From contig NZ_JAGKTL010000003.1 in assembly GCF_017908595.1 (NCBI RefSeq), forward strand, positions 248,001 to 312,000: a stretch of DNA of 64,000 bases, given 5' to 3'. The translations under genes and the position numbers were made by a program. The DNA comes from Rhodothermus bifroesti (GTDB taxonomy: Bacteria > Bacteroidota > Rhodothermia > Rhodothermales > Rhodothermaceae). Positions 23,467-31,908 of this stretch are shown piece by piece. Numbering within the stretch: the first letter of the stretch is position 1; the number at the start of each line of letters is the position of its first letter. Under the pieces are notes generated by a model, which saw only the letters and a program-made list of their open reading frames with translations, did no database searches and was not told the DNA's origin.

Positions 23467-25202
23467 ACGCGCTGCTGCTTGCCCTAGGCTTATTGGCTAC
23501 GCTGCCCGCCGCAACTGCGCAAGCGCAGTCCCAACAGGATTTGCGCACCCCGCTAGCTCGTGTGGGTAAAACCGTCATCGATCGGGCGCGCTTCCTGGAG
23601 CGTTATGAGCATGCCGTGTGGATCGGCAAAGAGCGTAGCGGCACGAGCATCGTGCCCAAGCATGCCTTTCTGCTGGCCCTCATTGCCGAGGAACTCCTGG
23701 CGCAAGAGGGGGCTCGGCGTGGACTTGACCAGGAGCGACCGCTCAAGCCGATCCTGCAAGAAATCGAGCGCATGCTGCTGCTCGACGCGCTCTATCGCCA
23801 AGAGGTACAAGCACCAGTCCAGCTTACAGAGGCCGAAATCGACTCGGTAGCGCGGTGCCGCTTGCGTCCGGTGACTTTCGCCTACCTGACGCTGCCTGAT
23901 TCGCTGCAAGCGGTCCACCTCTATCAGATCGTGCAGCGGTCCCACGACCCAGTGGGCACTTGGGATTCGCTTGCGCAGCTGCAAGGCCAAGCTGGACAGT
24001 ACAAAACAGCCCGATGGGGCGAGCTGGCCGAAGCCTTTGAAAACCTCCTCTACGTTGCACTTAAAGCCCCAGGCGAAACCGGTCCGCCTGTACGTATCGA
24101 CAGCCTCTATTACGTAGTGCAGCTTCGAGACCAAAATACGCCCGTGCTGGTCACTCCCGACACCTGGGAGCAAGTCCGCTACGAAGCCGGACGCATACTG
24201 CGCCAGCGGCGCGAGCGGGCACGTTTCCAAACGTTTATGGCGCGCTTTGGTCAGGGCAAAGCCGCGCGTGTGCGCGACAGCCTGTTTTACCAGCTCGCTG
24301 AGGCCATCCAGACGCAGCTCGCCCTTCAGCAAAGACAACAGCCATCAGGTGTGCCGCTTAGATTGGCTTCAGCGGACTGGGAAGGGGTGCGCTTCACGCT
24401 ATCCGATGCGCTGGAGCAGCCTTTGATTGAGGCAGCCACGTTTCAGCGATCCCTCGACTACGTGCTTGACCGCTTAGCTTCTCAAGACTTTGCCGTGCAG
24501 GCAGTGGAAGCAGTGCCTTATCGCCTGCGTCAAAAGCTCTGGGAGCTGATTACCGAAGAGTTTTTGCTTGAGGAAGCTCGGGCGCGGGGGCTTGAATACC
24601 GGTTTGAGTTGCAACAGGACCTGCAGCTTTGGCGCACGGCTTATCTGGCCCGTGGCATGCAACGTGTGCTGGCCGATTCGCTGCGCCAGGCTTGGCAAGG
24701 TCGCTTGTGGCTCGTCAAATTATGTCGCGCAACGTTAGCCTCAGAAGCAGAGGCTAGCGTGCTGCGTCGGCAGTGGGAGCAAACGCCGGGAAGCTGCACA
24801 GGCGCTTCTGTCGACACGCTGGACTACCGCTTGGCCCCTACGCTAGGATTGGCCGGTGAGCTGGCTGCTGTAGCTGCGCCCGGATCTGTGCTAGGCCCGT
24901 TTGCTGAGGAGCAACAGTGGCGCCTTTACCGGCTGCTCGATCGGAAACAACCCAAAGATCCAGAAGCTGCTTTTCAGGAGGCAGCACGCGAAGCCGTGAA
25001 CGCTTACGTAGCACGCCTTGCTGAAACTTACAGGGTGACGATCGACCTGGAGGCCCTCGAGGCAACGCGCGTCATTCCGATGAATATGGTACTGGTACGG
25101 CTCTTGGGCTTTGGCTATCGTCTGCTGGCTGCGCCCACCGTTTATCCACTCGTGGAGTGGTTTGATCGGATCGATAAGCGGCAACTTTATGCTCCATTAT
25201 AG
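23463..25202 (+). CDS. SurA/PpiC-like periplasmic folding factor (putative peptidyl-prolyl isomerase)
   Basis: 579 residues with a signal peptide (LLLALGLLATLPAATAQAQ). The N-terminal region (GKTVIDRARFLERYEHAV, FLLALIAEELLAQEGARRGL) resembles the SurA N-domain. A degenerate parvulin-like segment may lie near residues 130-225. A second SurA-N-like helical pair comes later (residues about 340-400: LWELITEEFLLEEARARGL). Proteins of this class assist outer-membrane protein folding. Being coupled by ATGA overlap to a GH130 gene is unusual; it may simply share the transcript. It converges with the next gene, overlapping 16 bp at the 3' ends. Family call moderate; isomerase activity uncertain. Confidence 0.6.
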   Translation: MNALLLALGLLATLPAATAQAQSQQDLRTPLARVGKTVIDRARFLERYEHAVWIGKERSGTSIVPKHAFLLALIAEELLAQEGARRGLDQERPLKPILQEIERMLLLDALYRQEVQAPVQLTEAEIDSVARCRLRPVTFAYLTLPDSLQAVHLYQIVQRSHDPVGTWDSLAQLQGQAGQYKTARWGELAEAFENLLYVALKAPGETGPPVRIDSLYYVVQLRDQNTPVLVTPDTWEQVRYEAGRILRQRRERARFQTFMARFGQGKAARVRDSLFYQLAEAIQTQLALQQRQQPSGVPLRLASADWEGVRFTLSDALEQPLIEAATFQRSLDYVLDRLASQDFAVQAVEAVPYRLRQKLWELITEEFLLEEARARGLEYRFELQQDLQLWRTAYLARGMQRVLADSLRQAWQGRLWLVKLCRATLASEAEASVLRRQWEQTPGSCTGASVDTLDYRLAPTLGLAGELAAVAAPGSVLGPFAEEQQWRLYRLLDRKQPKDPEAAFQEAAREAVNAYVARLAETYRVTIDLEALEATRVIPMNMVLVRLLGFGYRLLAAPTVYPLVEWFDRIDKRQLYAPL

Positions 25203-26341
25203 CCTACGGGCAGTCCGGCTTGCCTTGAGGCCTCAAGCGCTACCTGCAAACTGACCAGCCCTTCGCGCAGCATAACGCGCGGCTGGTGGTCTGGGTGACG
25301 TATGGCCTGCACAAAGTCCTGCAAAACAGCCCGAAGGGCCTCTTGATAGATTTCGGCTTTGGAAGCCGAAAGCGCAAGCGTGCCTTCGAGGAGCAGGTCT
25401 ACGCTGTAGGCGTGCTCCCCGAAGCGGCAAACATGCGGGTCGGTAGAGGTGCTGGTTAGACCCCAGCCTTCAGGGCGGGACTCGTCTGGCACGGCTTCTA
25501 CCGGCAGTTGCCGTAGGGTCCTAAAAAAGGGTAGGGTCTGGAGCTGCTGGGCAACGGATTCGGTAGCCAAGGCAACCAGATGTCCGCTGCGCGGGATCCA
25601 ACCCGTAAGCTCTAGGCGCGCCAGGTCAAAGACAAAGCGAAGCGAAGTGTGCTCGAAAAACCCAGGCCCGGCAAACGCATGATAGTGCGTGGCCACCAAA
25701 CCATCGGCATAGACAACCGTAGCCAGCATGCGGTCCATTTGCCTAGGTGTGCGCCATACCCCAGCCCCTTGTACCTTAACCAGTGCGGCCGATGTGCAGC
25801 CCTGTACCAAGTCGATGAAATGGATACCATGCTCAACCAGAATGCCACCCGATTGGCTGGGATCCCAGAACCAGTGCGTTGGCGGCAAGGTAGCATCCTG
25901 AGCGTAGTTTTCGACCACTACGCGACGGAGCCGGCCAAACGTACCTTCGCGGCACCAGGTGTGCACCAGCGCTACCAGCGGCGTATAGCGAAGCACAAAA
26001 TCCACCATGGCCACCCGACCGGTGCGCGCTTGGGTTTCTTGAAGCCAGCGAACCTCTTCGAGGGTAAGCGCTGGAGGTTTTTCGATCAATACGTGCTTGC
26101 CAGCCTCCATAGCTGCACAAGCAATAGCAGCATGCAGATGAGGTGGGGCAGCGATGGCAACCCCTTCTACGTCTGCATGGGTCAGCAAAGCCTGCCAGTC
26201 CGTGTAGCCCTGAATGCCCGCTGGCAACTTGGGCAGCGCTGGGTCCGCAATCGCTACCAGCGCCACGTCGGTCATCTGCTGCCAAGCATGATGGAGAAAG
26301 CGGCCAAAACCGCCATAGCCGATGAGTCCTAGCCGAAACAT
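25187..26341 (-). CDS. Gfo/Idh/MocA-family NAD(P)-dependent oxidoreductase
   Basis: 384 residues. The N-terminal Rossmann fold has GLIGYGGFGRFLHHAW, then PPHLHAAIACAAMEAGKHVL and the EKPPALTLEEV motif with the conserved Lys of this family. The C-terminal alpha/beta domain includes GGILVEHGIHFIDLV. Members oxidise or epimerise sugars, inositols and sugar nucleotides. It is divergent from the sugar ATPase gene (89 bp between starts) and convergent with the SurA-like gene, so it is its own transcription unit. A role in processing the imported sugar is plausible but not shown. Confidence 0.9.
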   Translation of the reverse strand: MFRLGLIGYGGFGRFLHHAWQQMTDVALVAIADPALPKLPAGIQGYTDWQALLTHADVEGVAIAAPPHLHAAIACAAMEAGKHVLIEKPPALTLEEVRWLQETQARTGRVAMVDFVLRYTPLVALVHTWCREGTFGRLRRVVVENYAQDATLPPTHWFWDPSQSGGILVEHGIHFIDLVQGCTSAALVKVQGAGVWRTPRQMDRMLATVVYADGLVATHYHAFAGPGFFEHTSLRFVFDLARLELTGWIPRSGHLVALATESVAQQLQTLPFFRTLRQLPVEAVPDESRPEGWGLTSTSTDPHVCRFGEHAYSVDLLLEGTLALSASKAEIYQEALRAVLQDFVQAIRHPDHQPRVMLREGLVSLQVALEASRQAGLPVGYNGA

Positions 26342-26430
26342 ACGTCGCTGAGCCTAATGCACCCAAAAGTAGCGCTGTATGATTTCAAGATTGTCAACGT
26401 AATTTACAAGCGAGCAAATTTCACAGAGCT
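26342..26430. promoter_or_regulatory. Divergent promoter region between the oxidoreductase and ATPase genes
   Basis: An 89-bp, relatively A/T-rich spacer between two start codons. It must hold promoters in both directions. A short symmetrical element GTAA-T-TTAC lies at 26399-26407, just upstream of the ATPase start; its function is unknown. Confidence 0.35.
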
Positions 26431-27525
26431 ATGTCTGGAGTTCAGCTAGAGCATGTCTGGAAAATGTACGACAATGGCCACGTGGCTGTGGCAGATGTCA
26501 CGCTGGAGGTAGCCGATGGCGAGTTTCTGGTACTTTTGGGGCCTTCAGGCTGCGGCAAAACGACGCTGTTGCGTCTGGTGGCAGGATTAGAGACCGTTTC
26601 ACGCGGTACGATTCGCATTGGCGATCGGGTGGTGAACGACGTGCCCCCACGCGACCGAGACATTGCGATGGTGTTTCAAAACTATGCCCTCTATCCACAC
26701 ATGACCGTCTACGAAAACATGGCCTTTGGGCTAAAGCTAAGGCGCATGCCCAAAGCCGAAATTGAGCGCCGGGTGCGGGCAGCTGCTCGGGTGTTGGAGC
26801 TAGAGCAAGTGCTCAACCGTCGACCACACCAGCTTTCGGGTGGGCAGCGTCAGCGCGTAGCGGTTGGACGGGCTATTGTGCGCGAGCCCCAGGTGTTTTT
26901 GTTTGATGAGCCGCTGTCGAATCTGGATGCACGTTTGCGTGTAGAGATGCGCGCCGAGTTGGCCCGGCTGCACCGTGAGCTGGGTCGCACGATGCTCTAC
27001 GTGACGCATGACCAAGTGGAAGCCATGACTCTAGGCCAGCGTATCGTGGTCCTTAATCAAGGACGCGTGCAACAGATCGGCACACCAATGGAAGTATATC
27101 ACCGGCCTGCCAACCGCTTTGTGGCCAGCTTTATCGGCAGCCCACCCATGAACTTTTTGGAAGGACGTGTTGAACAGCACTGGTTTATTGCTGAAGATGG
27201 GCGGGTGCGCATTCCGCTCCCTCAGGCAGTTTGGTCAGGGCTGCCTATGGGGCGGGCTGTAACCCTCGGGATTCGACCTGAAGCTGTACGTCTTGCTTTA
27301 CCCGAAGAGGCCATGATGCACGGCCGAGTGGAGACGGTTGAGGTTTTGGGAGCCATAGCGCATCTTTACGCCCGTGTGGGCCAAACGCCGATCGTGGCTC
27401 AGGTAGAGGCTAGCCGACGGTTTGATCCTGGCTGCGAAGTACCGCTTAGCGTGGACTGCGCTCAGCTGCACCTGTTCGACGCTGAAAGCGGCCAAGCTAT
27501 TCCGAGAGGTGATACGCCAGCGTAA
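26431..27525 (+). CDS. Carbohydrate-importer ABC ATPase (MsmK/UgpC/MalK type)
   Basis: 364 residues. Walker A GPSGCGKTT, Q-loop FQNYALYPHMTVYENMAFGL, signature LSGGQRQRVAVGRAIV and Walker B VFLFDEPLSNLD are present. A C-terminal regulatory OB/TOBE domain starts near residue 240 (IGSPPMNFLEG) and includes LGIRPEAVRL. This subfamily energises CUT1 sugar importers and one ATPase often serves several. It stands alone, about 6.6 kb downstream of the binding-protein/permease operon that lacks an ATPase, which makes it the likely partner. Confidence 0.95.
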   Translation: MSGVQLEHVWKMYDNGHVAVADVTLEVADGEFLVLLGPSGCGKTTLLRLVAGLETVSRGTIRIGDRVVNDVPPRDRDIAMVFQNYALYPHMTVYENMAFGLKLRRMPKAEIERRVRAAARVLELEQVLNRRPHQLSGGQRQRVAVGRAIVREPQVFLFDEPLSNLDARLRVEMRAELARLHRELGRTMLYVTHDQVEAMTLGQRIVVLNQGRVQQIGTPMEVYHRPANRFVASFIGSPPMNFLEGRVEQHWFIAEDGRVRIPLPQAVWSGLPMGRAVTLGIRPEAVRLALPEEAMMHGRVETVEVLGAIAHLYARVGQTPIVAQVEASRRFDPGCEVPLSVDCAQLHLFDAESGQAIPRGDTPA

Positions 27526-27952
27526 TTAAAAGCCAGGCCACAACATCTCTCTGGGTTACCATCCTTTGGATAAGGAATACCTCTGCGCAAGCGCAAAACC
27601 ACGACGGTTTCCTGAAGGGTTAGGGAACGCTTGCGGTAGGCATCCAACACAAGTGTGGTGAAGAAACGCACTTTTGGCCAGCGCATGACGCAATTTGAAA
27701 AACATGCTCCCCGGCTGCAAAGACGGGCGCGGAGCACAGGTGTTCTACTCCTGGTTTTTTGAAGGCCCGGGTGCCCCCGCCTAATGGATGCCGATTGACG
27801 CACCAAATCCGTTGGTTTGTTTGCGCCCTAACCTGCTAATGCACTGCTGAGCAGCTGCTCAAGAAAAATGCCCCTTGGCAGGTGGGGTAGGGACCTATTT
27901 GGGCGTAACTTCATACAAGACTTTAGCTTCCTAAAACACTTTGGGAATACCC
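27526..27952. other. 427-bp intergenic region with a palindrome
   Basis: No confident gene. A perfect 14-bp palindrome TGAGCAGCTGCTCA lies at 27848-27861, about 90 bp upstream of the small lipoprotein gene. On the minus strand a frame (27806-27462) contains a helical stretch FFTTLVLDAYRKRSLTLQET that faintly recalls the end of ImmA/IrrE-like proteins. It runs into the ATPase gene and lacks the rest of such a protein, so at most it is a remnant. No tRNA or known riboswitch was recognised. Confidence 0.4.
27848..27861. repeat. Perfect 14-bp palindrome
   Basis: TGAGCAGCTGCTCA, identical to its reverse complement, in the long intergenic region ahead of the small lipoprotein gene. It could be a dimeric regulator site. 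No second copy was noticed in the window. Confidence 0.6.
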
Positions 27953-28330
27953 ATGCGCTGGATTTTGGGTTGCGGACTCGTCTTGCTCCTAAGCGGGTGT
28001 CGGGGCATGGGCGCATTGCAGGAGCCCGAAGCTGGTATGAAGGTTTGGCAAAGCGATACGCCATGGGGCCAGGTCACGGTGCGTCAGGTGCGCAGCACGC
28101 AAGGGTTGTGCACGTTTCGGGAAGTAACTTTGCATCGGCAGGTGGGGCTGTACGTGGATGGGCGGCCGACGTTTGTGCGGGCTACGGACTATTTGTGTGA
28201 CGATACGTTTGACGACTGGCGGTTTCGCTCGGTTGTCGAAGAGCAGCGGGCAAGCCGGTGGGATCTTTCGGGCCTACTGCTGCACCTCATGTACAGTACC
28301 TTGCCCATCGAGGAGCACACGCGTTGGTAA
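27953..28330 (+). CDS. Small hypothetical lipoprotein
   Basis: 125 residues from the ATG at 27953 (MRWILGCGLVLLLSGC). A TTG four codons upstream is in frame, but the ATG gives a compact lipoprotein signal with lipobox LLSGC. The mature part is about 109 residues, rich in beta-type segments (WGQVTVRQVRS, CTFREVTLHRQVGLYVDG) with two further Cys that could form a disulfide. No family recognised. It sits between a 427-bp spacer and secA and seems to be a single-gene unit. Codon use is normal for the window, and the signal supports a real gene. Confidence 0.65.
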   Translation: MRWILGCGLVLLLSGCRGMGALQEPEAGMKVWQSDTPWGQVTVRQVRSTQGLCTFREVTLHRQVGLYVDGRPTFVRATDYLCDDTFDDWRFRSVVEEQRASRWDLSGLLLHLMYSTLPIEEHTRW

Positions 28331-28480
28331 GCAAGGAGCAGGCTTTCGGTCCAAAGTGCATGTAAGCCGCACGCCTAGTCGGCGGCAAGGGAACGGACTG
28401 CACCGCAGGGCGTGAGAGTGCCGGTACCTAAATGCGTCCAATCGCCCTTGAGCCTATAGTTGTAGCGAGCAAAGCTTACC

Positions 28481-31400
28481 ATGTTTGATTTTTTTAAGCG
28501 GTTTTTAGGAGACCGCAACGAGCGTGAGCTGAGGAAACTGTGGCCGATTGTTCATCAGGTCAACGCCTACGCTGAGCAGTTTAAGGCCTTAACTGACGAG
28601 GAGCTGCGCGCCAAAACCGATGAGTTTAAGCGGCGCATCCGGGAAGCTGTTGCCGACATTGAGGCACGCAAGGCAGAGATTGAGGCCCAACTGCGGGGCG
28701 AGATGCCCGATATGAGCGGTGACGGCCACGTTGAAGCGCTTTTGCCAGAGGAGCGGGAGCGCCTCTACGACGAACTCGACGAGCTAGAAAAGGAATGGCT
28801 GGAGCGCGTTGAGCACACGCTAGATGAGCTGCTTCCCGAAGCCTTTGCTGTCGTCAAAGAAGCTTGCCGCCGTTTACTGGGCAAGGAGTGGATGGCTGGC
28901 GGGCAAAAGATCGTCTGGGATATGGTGCCCTTCGACGTGCAAATCCTGGGCGGCATTGTGCTCCATCAAGGCAAAATTGCTGAAATGAAGACGGGCGAGG
29001 GCAAAACGCTGGTAGCTGTTATGCCCGTCTATCTCAACGCGCTGGCCGGTCGAGGGGTGCATGTGGTGACGGTCAACCCCTATTTGGCGCAACGCGATGC
29101 AGAGTGGATGGGGCCAATTTATGAGTTCTTGGGATTGACGGTCGATGTTATCGACAAATACGAACCCCACTCCGAAGGCCGCCGCCGTGCCTACCAAGCG
29201 GATATCACCTATGGCACCAACAGCGAGTTTGGCTTCGACTACCTGCGCGACCACTCGTTTGTGATTGATCCCGACCAGCTCGTGCAGCGCGGGCATCATT
29301 ATGCCATTGTCGACGAAGTCGACTCGGTGCTTATCGATGAAGCCCGCACCCCCCTGATTATCTCCGGCCCTGTGCCCCAATCGGGGGACGAACGTTTCAC
29401 TGAACTTAAGCCCGTCATCGAGAAGCTTGTCTATTTGCAGCAGCGGCTCGTGGCGCAGCTTGTGGCTGAAGCTGAACAAAAGCTTAAAGAGCGGGACGAG
29501 GCCGAAGCTGCTGGCGACCGCAAACGGGCTGCAGCCCTTGAGGAAGAGGCAGGACTGGCCTTGCTGCGGGTAGCGCGAGGCTTCCCACGCAATAAGCGCT
29601 TTATGAAGCTCAAAGCCGAGCCGGGCGTGGGAACGCTCTTGCAACGTACCGAGGCCTTCTATTTGCAAGAAAATGCCAAAAACATGCCGTTCGTGGACGA
29701 AGTGCTCTACTTCGCCCTCGACGAGAAAAACCATACCATTGAACTCACCGAAAAAGGCCTCGACGAGATTGCCCGTATTGCCGGTCAGGACCGCGACATG
29801 TTTGTGCTGCCCGACTTGGGTGAGGAGACGGCCCGCATCGAACAAGAATACCAGCAAAAACTGCAGCAGCTTGAAACGGAACTAGCACAGCGCTCTGACC
29901 TTTCCGAAGAAAAGCGCTTAAACAAACTGGAAAACGATCGTCGCCTGCTGCGCAAAGAGCTGGAAGAGAAAAAACGTGAACTCTACAATCGCTATGCCGA
30001 GCGGGCCGAGCGCTTGCATGCAGTTGAGCAACTTTTGCGTGCCTACACCCTCTACGAAAAAGACGTCGAGTACATTGTTCAGGACGGTAAGGTCCTCATT
30101 GTCGACGAACATACAGGCCGCGTGCTGCCAGGTCGTCGCTACTCTGATGGATTGCATCAGGCCATTGAAGCAAAAGAGGGCGTCAAAGTCCAGGCAGCTA
30201 CGCAGACCTACGCCACCATTACGCTCCAGAACTACTTCCGCATGTACCACAAGCTGGCCGGCATGACGGGTACAGCCATTACCGAAGCGGAGGAGTTTTA
30301 CAAAATTTATAAGCTCGACGTCATCGTCATTCCTACGCACAAGCCGGTCATTCGCGTTGACCACGAAGACCTCGTCTTCCGCACCAAGCGGGAGAAATAC
30401 AACGCGGTGATCGAAAAAATTAAAGCATACCACAAAAAAGGCCAGCCCGTGCTGGTAGGCACGACCTCGGTTGAAGTGTCGGAGATGCTCAGCCGCATGC
30501 TTAAGCGTGAGGGCATCCCGCACAACGTGCTTAATGCCCGCCGTGACCGCGCCAAACAGGAGGCGCTTATCGTAGCGCAGGCTGGCCAGCGGGGTGCAGT
30601 GACGATCGCGACAAACATGGCCGGCCGCGGGACCGACATTAAGCTGGGTCCGGGCGTTAAGGAACTGGGCGGCTTGGCCATTATCGGTACCGAACGGCAC
30701 GAAAGCCGGCGAATCGATCTGCAGCTGCGCGGTCGTGCCGGTCGCCAGGGCGACCCCGGAGAAAGCCAGTTTTACGTCTCGCTCGAAGATGACCTGATGC
30801 GGCTTTTCGGCTCAGAGCGCATTGCCCGCATCATGGATCGGCTCAAAATGGAAGAAGGAGAGGTCATTACGCACCCCTGGGTGACCAAGAGCATCGAGCG
30901 AGCTCAGAAAAAGGTCGAGCAAAACAACTTTGCCATTCGCAAGCGACAGCTAGAGTTCGACGACGTGCTCGACGCGCAGCGTCGCGTAATCTACGGCCGC
31001 CGCCGCCATGCCCTTACGGGAGAACGAACCAGCCACGACGTGCTCGAAATGCTGCGCGACGTGGTTACACAAATTGTTGAGCGTCACTACAAAGAGGCCG
31101 ACCTTGAGGCGATGCGCGAGGAGGTGCTGCGCACACTAGCTTTTGATTACGAAATTGACCGCGAAACGTTCGCACGCCTAGGCGAAGATGGCGTGACGGA
31201 TCACCTCTACCAAGCAGCACTGGACTTTTACCGTCGCAAGCGAGAGATGCTGGCGCAGCCTTTTTATGAGCGGCTGCAGGCGTTTCTCAACCAAGATGGA
31301 CTGGAACACACCCCCGAGCGCGTGGTGGTCGACTTTACCGATGGCCGCCGCATTCTGCGCGCAGTGGCCCGCGTCGACGAAGCGCTGCGCACACGTGGTC

Positions 31401-31882
31401 AGGAGATCAACAATGCGCTAGAGCGGGTAGCCCTGTTGCATTTTATCGACGAGCACTGGACCGAGCACTTGCGCGAGCTCGATGAACTCAAAGAAGGCAT
31501 CAACCTTCGGGCCTTTGGCCAGCGCGACCCCCTGGTCGAATACAAGGTTGAAGGTTTTCGCCTTTTCCAACAGACGCTCGACAAGATCAACCGCGATACG
31601 ATCTCGTTCATCTTTCGGGCCGGACCGCTGGTTGAAACGCGGCCCGCAGTGCCTGCCGCTCGTACGCGACGACTGGATCCTTCCCGGGCTCACGTTCAGC
31701 ACGCAAGCGTTGACTCCTACGGGGTAAAGATCGGTAGCCCTCAGGCAGTGCCTGCACCAGCGCGGCAGGACCCTACGGCCAAAGAGCAACCTGTCGTAGT
31801 GGGCGAAAAAATCGGACGCAACGACCCTTGCCCCTGTGGTAGCGGTAAAAAATACAAGCATTGCCACGGGCGCAATCGCTAA
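28481..31882 (+). CDS. secA: Preprotein translocase ATPase SecA
   Basis: 1133 residues. NBD1 has GEMKTGEGKT-like Walker A (EMKTGEGKTLVAVMP), GTNSEFGFDYLRD, and DEVDSVLIDEARTPLIISG. NBD2 has TNMAGRGTDIKLG and LRGRAGRQGDPGESQFYVS. The helical scaffold and the C-terminal zinc-binding SEC-C tail CPCGSGKKYKHCHG follow. It is about 230 residues longer than the Escherichia coli protein. The extra length is mainly charged coiled-coil inserts near residues 320-370 and 445-510 in and around the preprotein cross-linking region, as in other Bacteroidota SecA proteins. SecA drives Sec-dependent export, upstream of the T9SS. A 150-bp leader precedes it. Confidence 0.98.
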   Translation: MFDFFKRFLGDRNERELRKLWPIVHQVNAYAEQFKALTDEELRAKTDEFKRRIREAVADIEARKAEIEAQLRGEMPDMSGDGHVEALLPEERERLYDELDELEKEWLERVEHTLDELLPEAFAVVKEACRRLLGKEWMAGGQKIVWDMVPFDVQILGGIVLHQGKIAEMKTGEGKTLVAVMPVYLNALAGRGVHVVTVNPYLAQRDAEWMGPIYEFLGLTVDVIDKYEPHSEGRRRAYQADITYGTNSEFGFDYLRDHSFVIDPDQLVQRGHHYAIVDEVDSVLIDEARTPLIISGPVPQSGDERFTELKPVIEKLVYLQQRLVAQLVAEAEQKLKERDEAEAAGDRKRAAALEEEAGLALLRVARGFPRNKRFMKLKAEPGVGTLLQRTEAFYLQENAKNMPFVDEVLYFALDEKNHTIELTEKGLDEIARIAGQDRDMFVLPDLGEETARIEQEYQQKLQQLETELAQRSDLSEEKRLNKLENDRRLLRKELEEKKRELYNRYAERAERLHAVEQLLRAYTLYEKDVEYIVQDGKVLIVDEHTGRVLPGRRYSDGLHQAIEAKEGVKVQAATQTYATITLQNYFRMYHKLAGMTGTAITEAEEFYKIYKLDVIVIPTHKPVIRVDHEDLVFRTKREKYNAVIEKIKAYHKKGQPVLVGTTSVEVSEMLSRMLKREGIPHNVLNARRDRAKQEALIVAQAGQRGAVTIATNMAGRGTDIKLGPGVKELGGLAIIGTERHESRRIDLQLRGRAGRQGDPGESQFYVSLEDDLMRLFGSERIARIMDRLKMEEGEVITHPWVTKSIERAQKKVEQNNFAIRKRQLEFDDVLDAQRRVIYGRRRHALTGERTSHDVLEMLRDVVTQIVERHYKEADLEAMREEVLRTLAFDYEIDRETFARLGEDGVTDHLYQAALDFYRRKREMLAQPFYERLQAFLNQDGLEHTPERVVVDFTDGRRILRAVARVDEALRTRGQEINNALERVALLHFIDEHWTEHLRELDELKEGINLRAFGQRDPLVEYKVEGFRLFQQTLDKINRDTISFIFRAGPLVETRPAVPAARTRRLDPSRAHVQHASVDSYGVKIGSPQAVPAPARQDPTAKEQPVVVGEKIGRNDPCPCGSGKKYKHCHGRNR

Positions 31883-31908
31883 GCCTTAGGCTGAACGCTT
31901 CGCCAGCC

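Noticed and set aside
27462-27806. Minus-strand frame with a faint ImmA/IrrE-like helical stretch
   Set aside because: It runs into the 3' end of the ABC ATPase gene, lacks the HExxH protease core and most of the domain, and has no plausible start; at best a remnant.
27868-28200. Plus-strand frame of 110 codons overlapping the small lipoprotein gene
   Set aside because: Low-complexity Gly/Arg/Ala translation out of frame with a lipobox-bearing frame; no start context.
28331-28480. Riboswitch upstream of secA
   Set aside because: The leader has GC-rich complementary patches, but I could not match it to the conserved cores of TPP, cobalamin, SAM, glycine, lysine or other classes I know, so no riboswitch is annotated.
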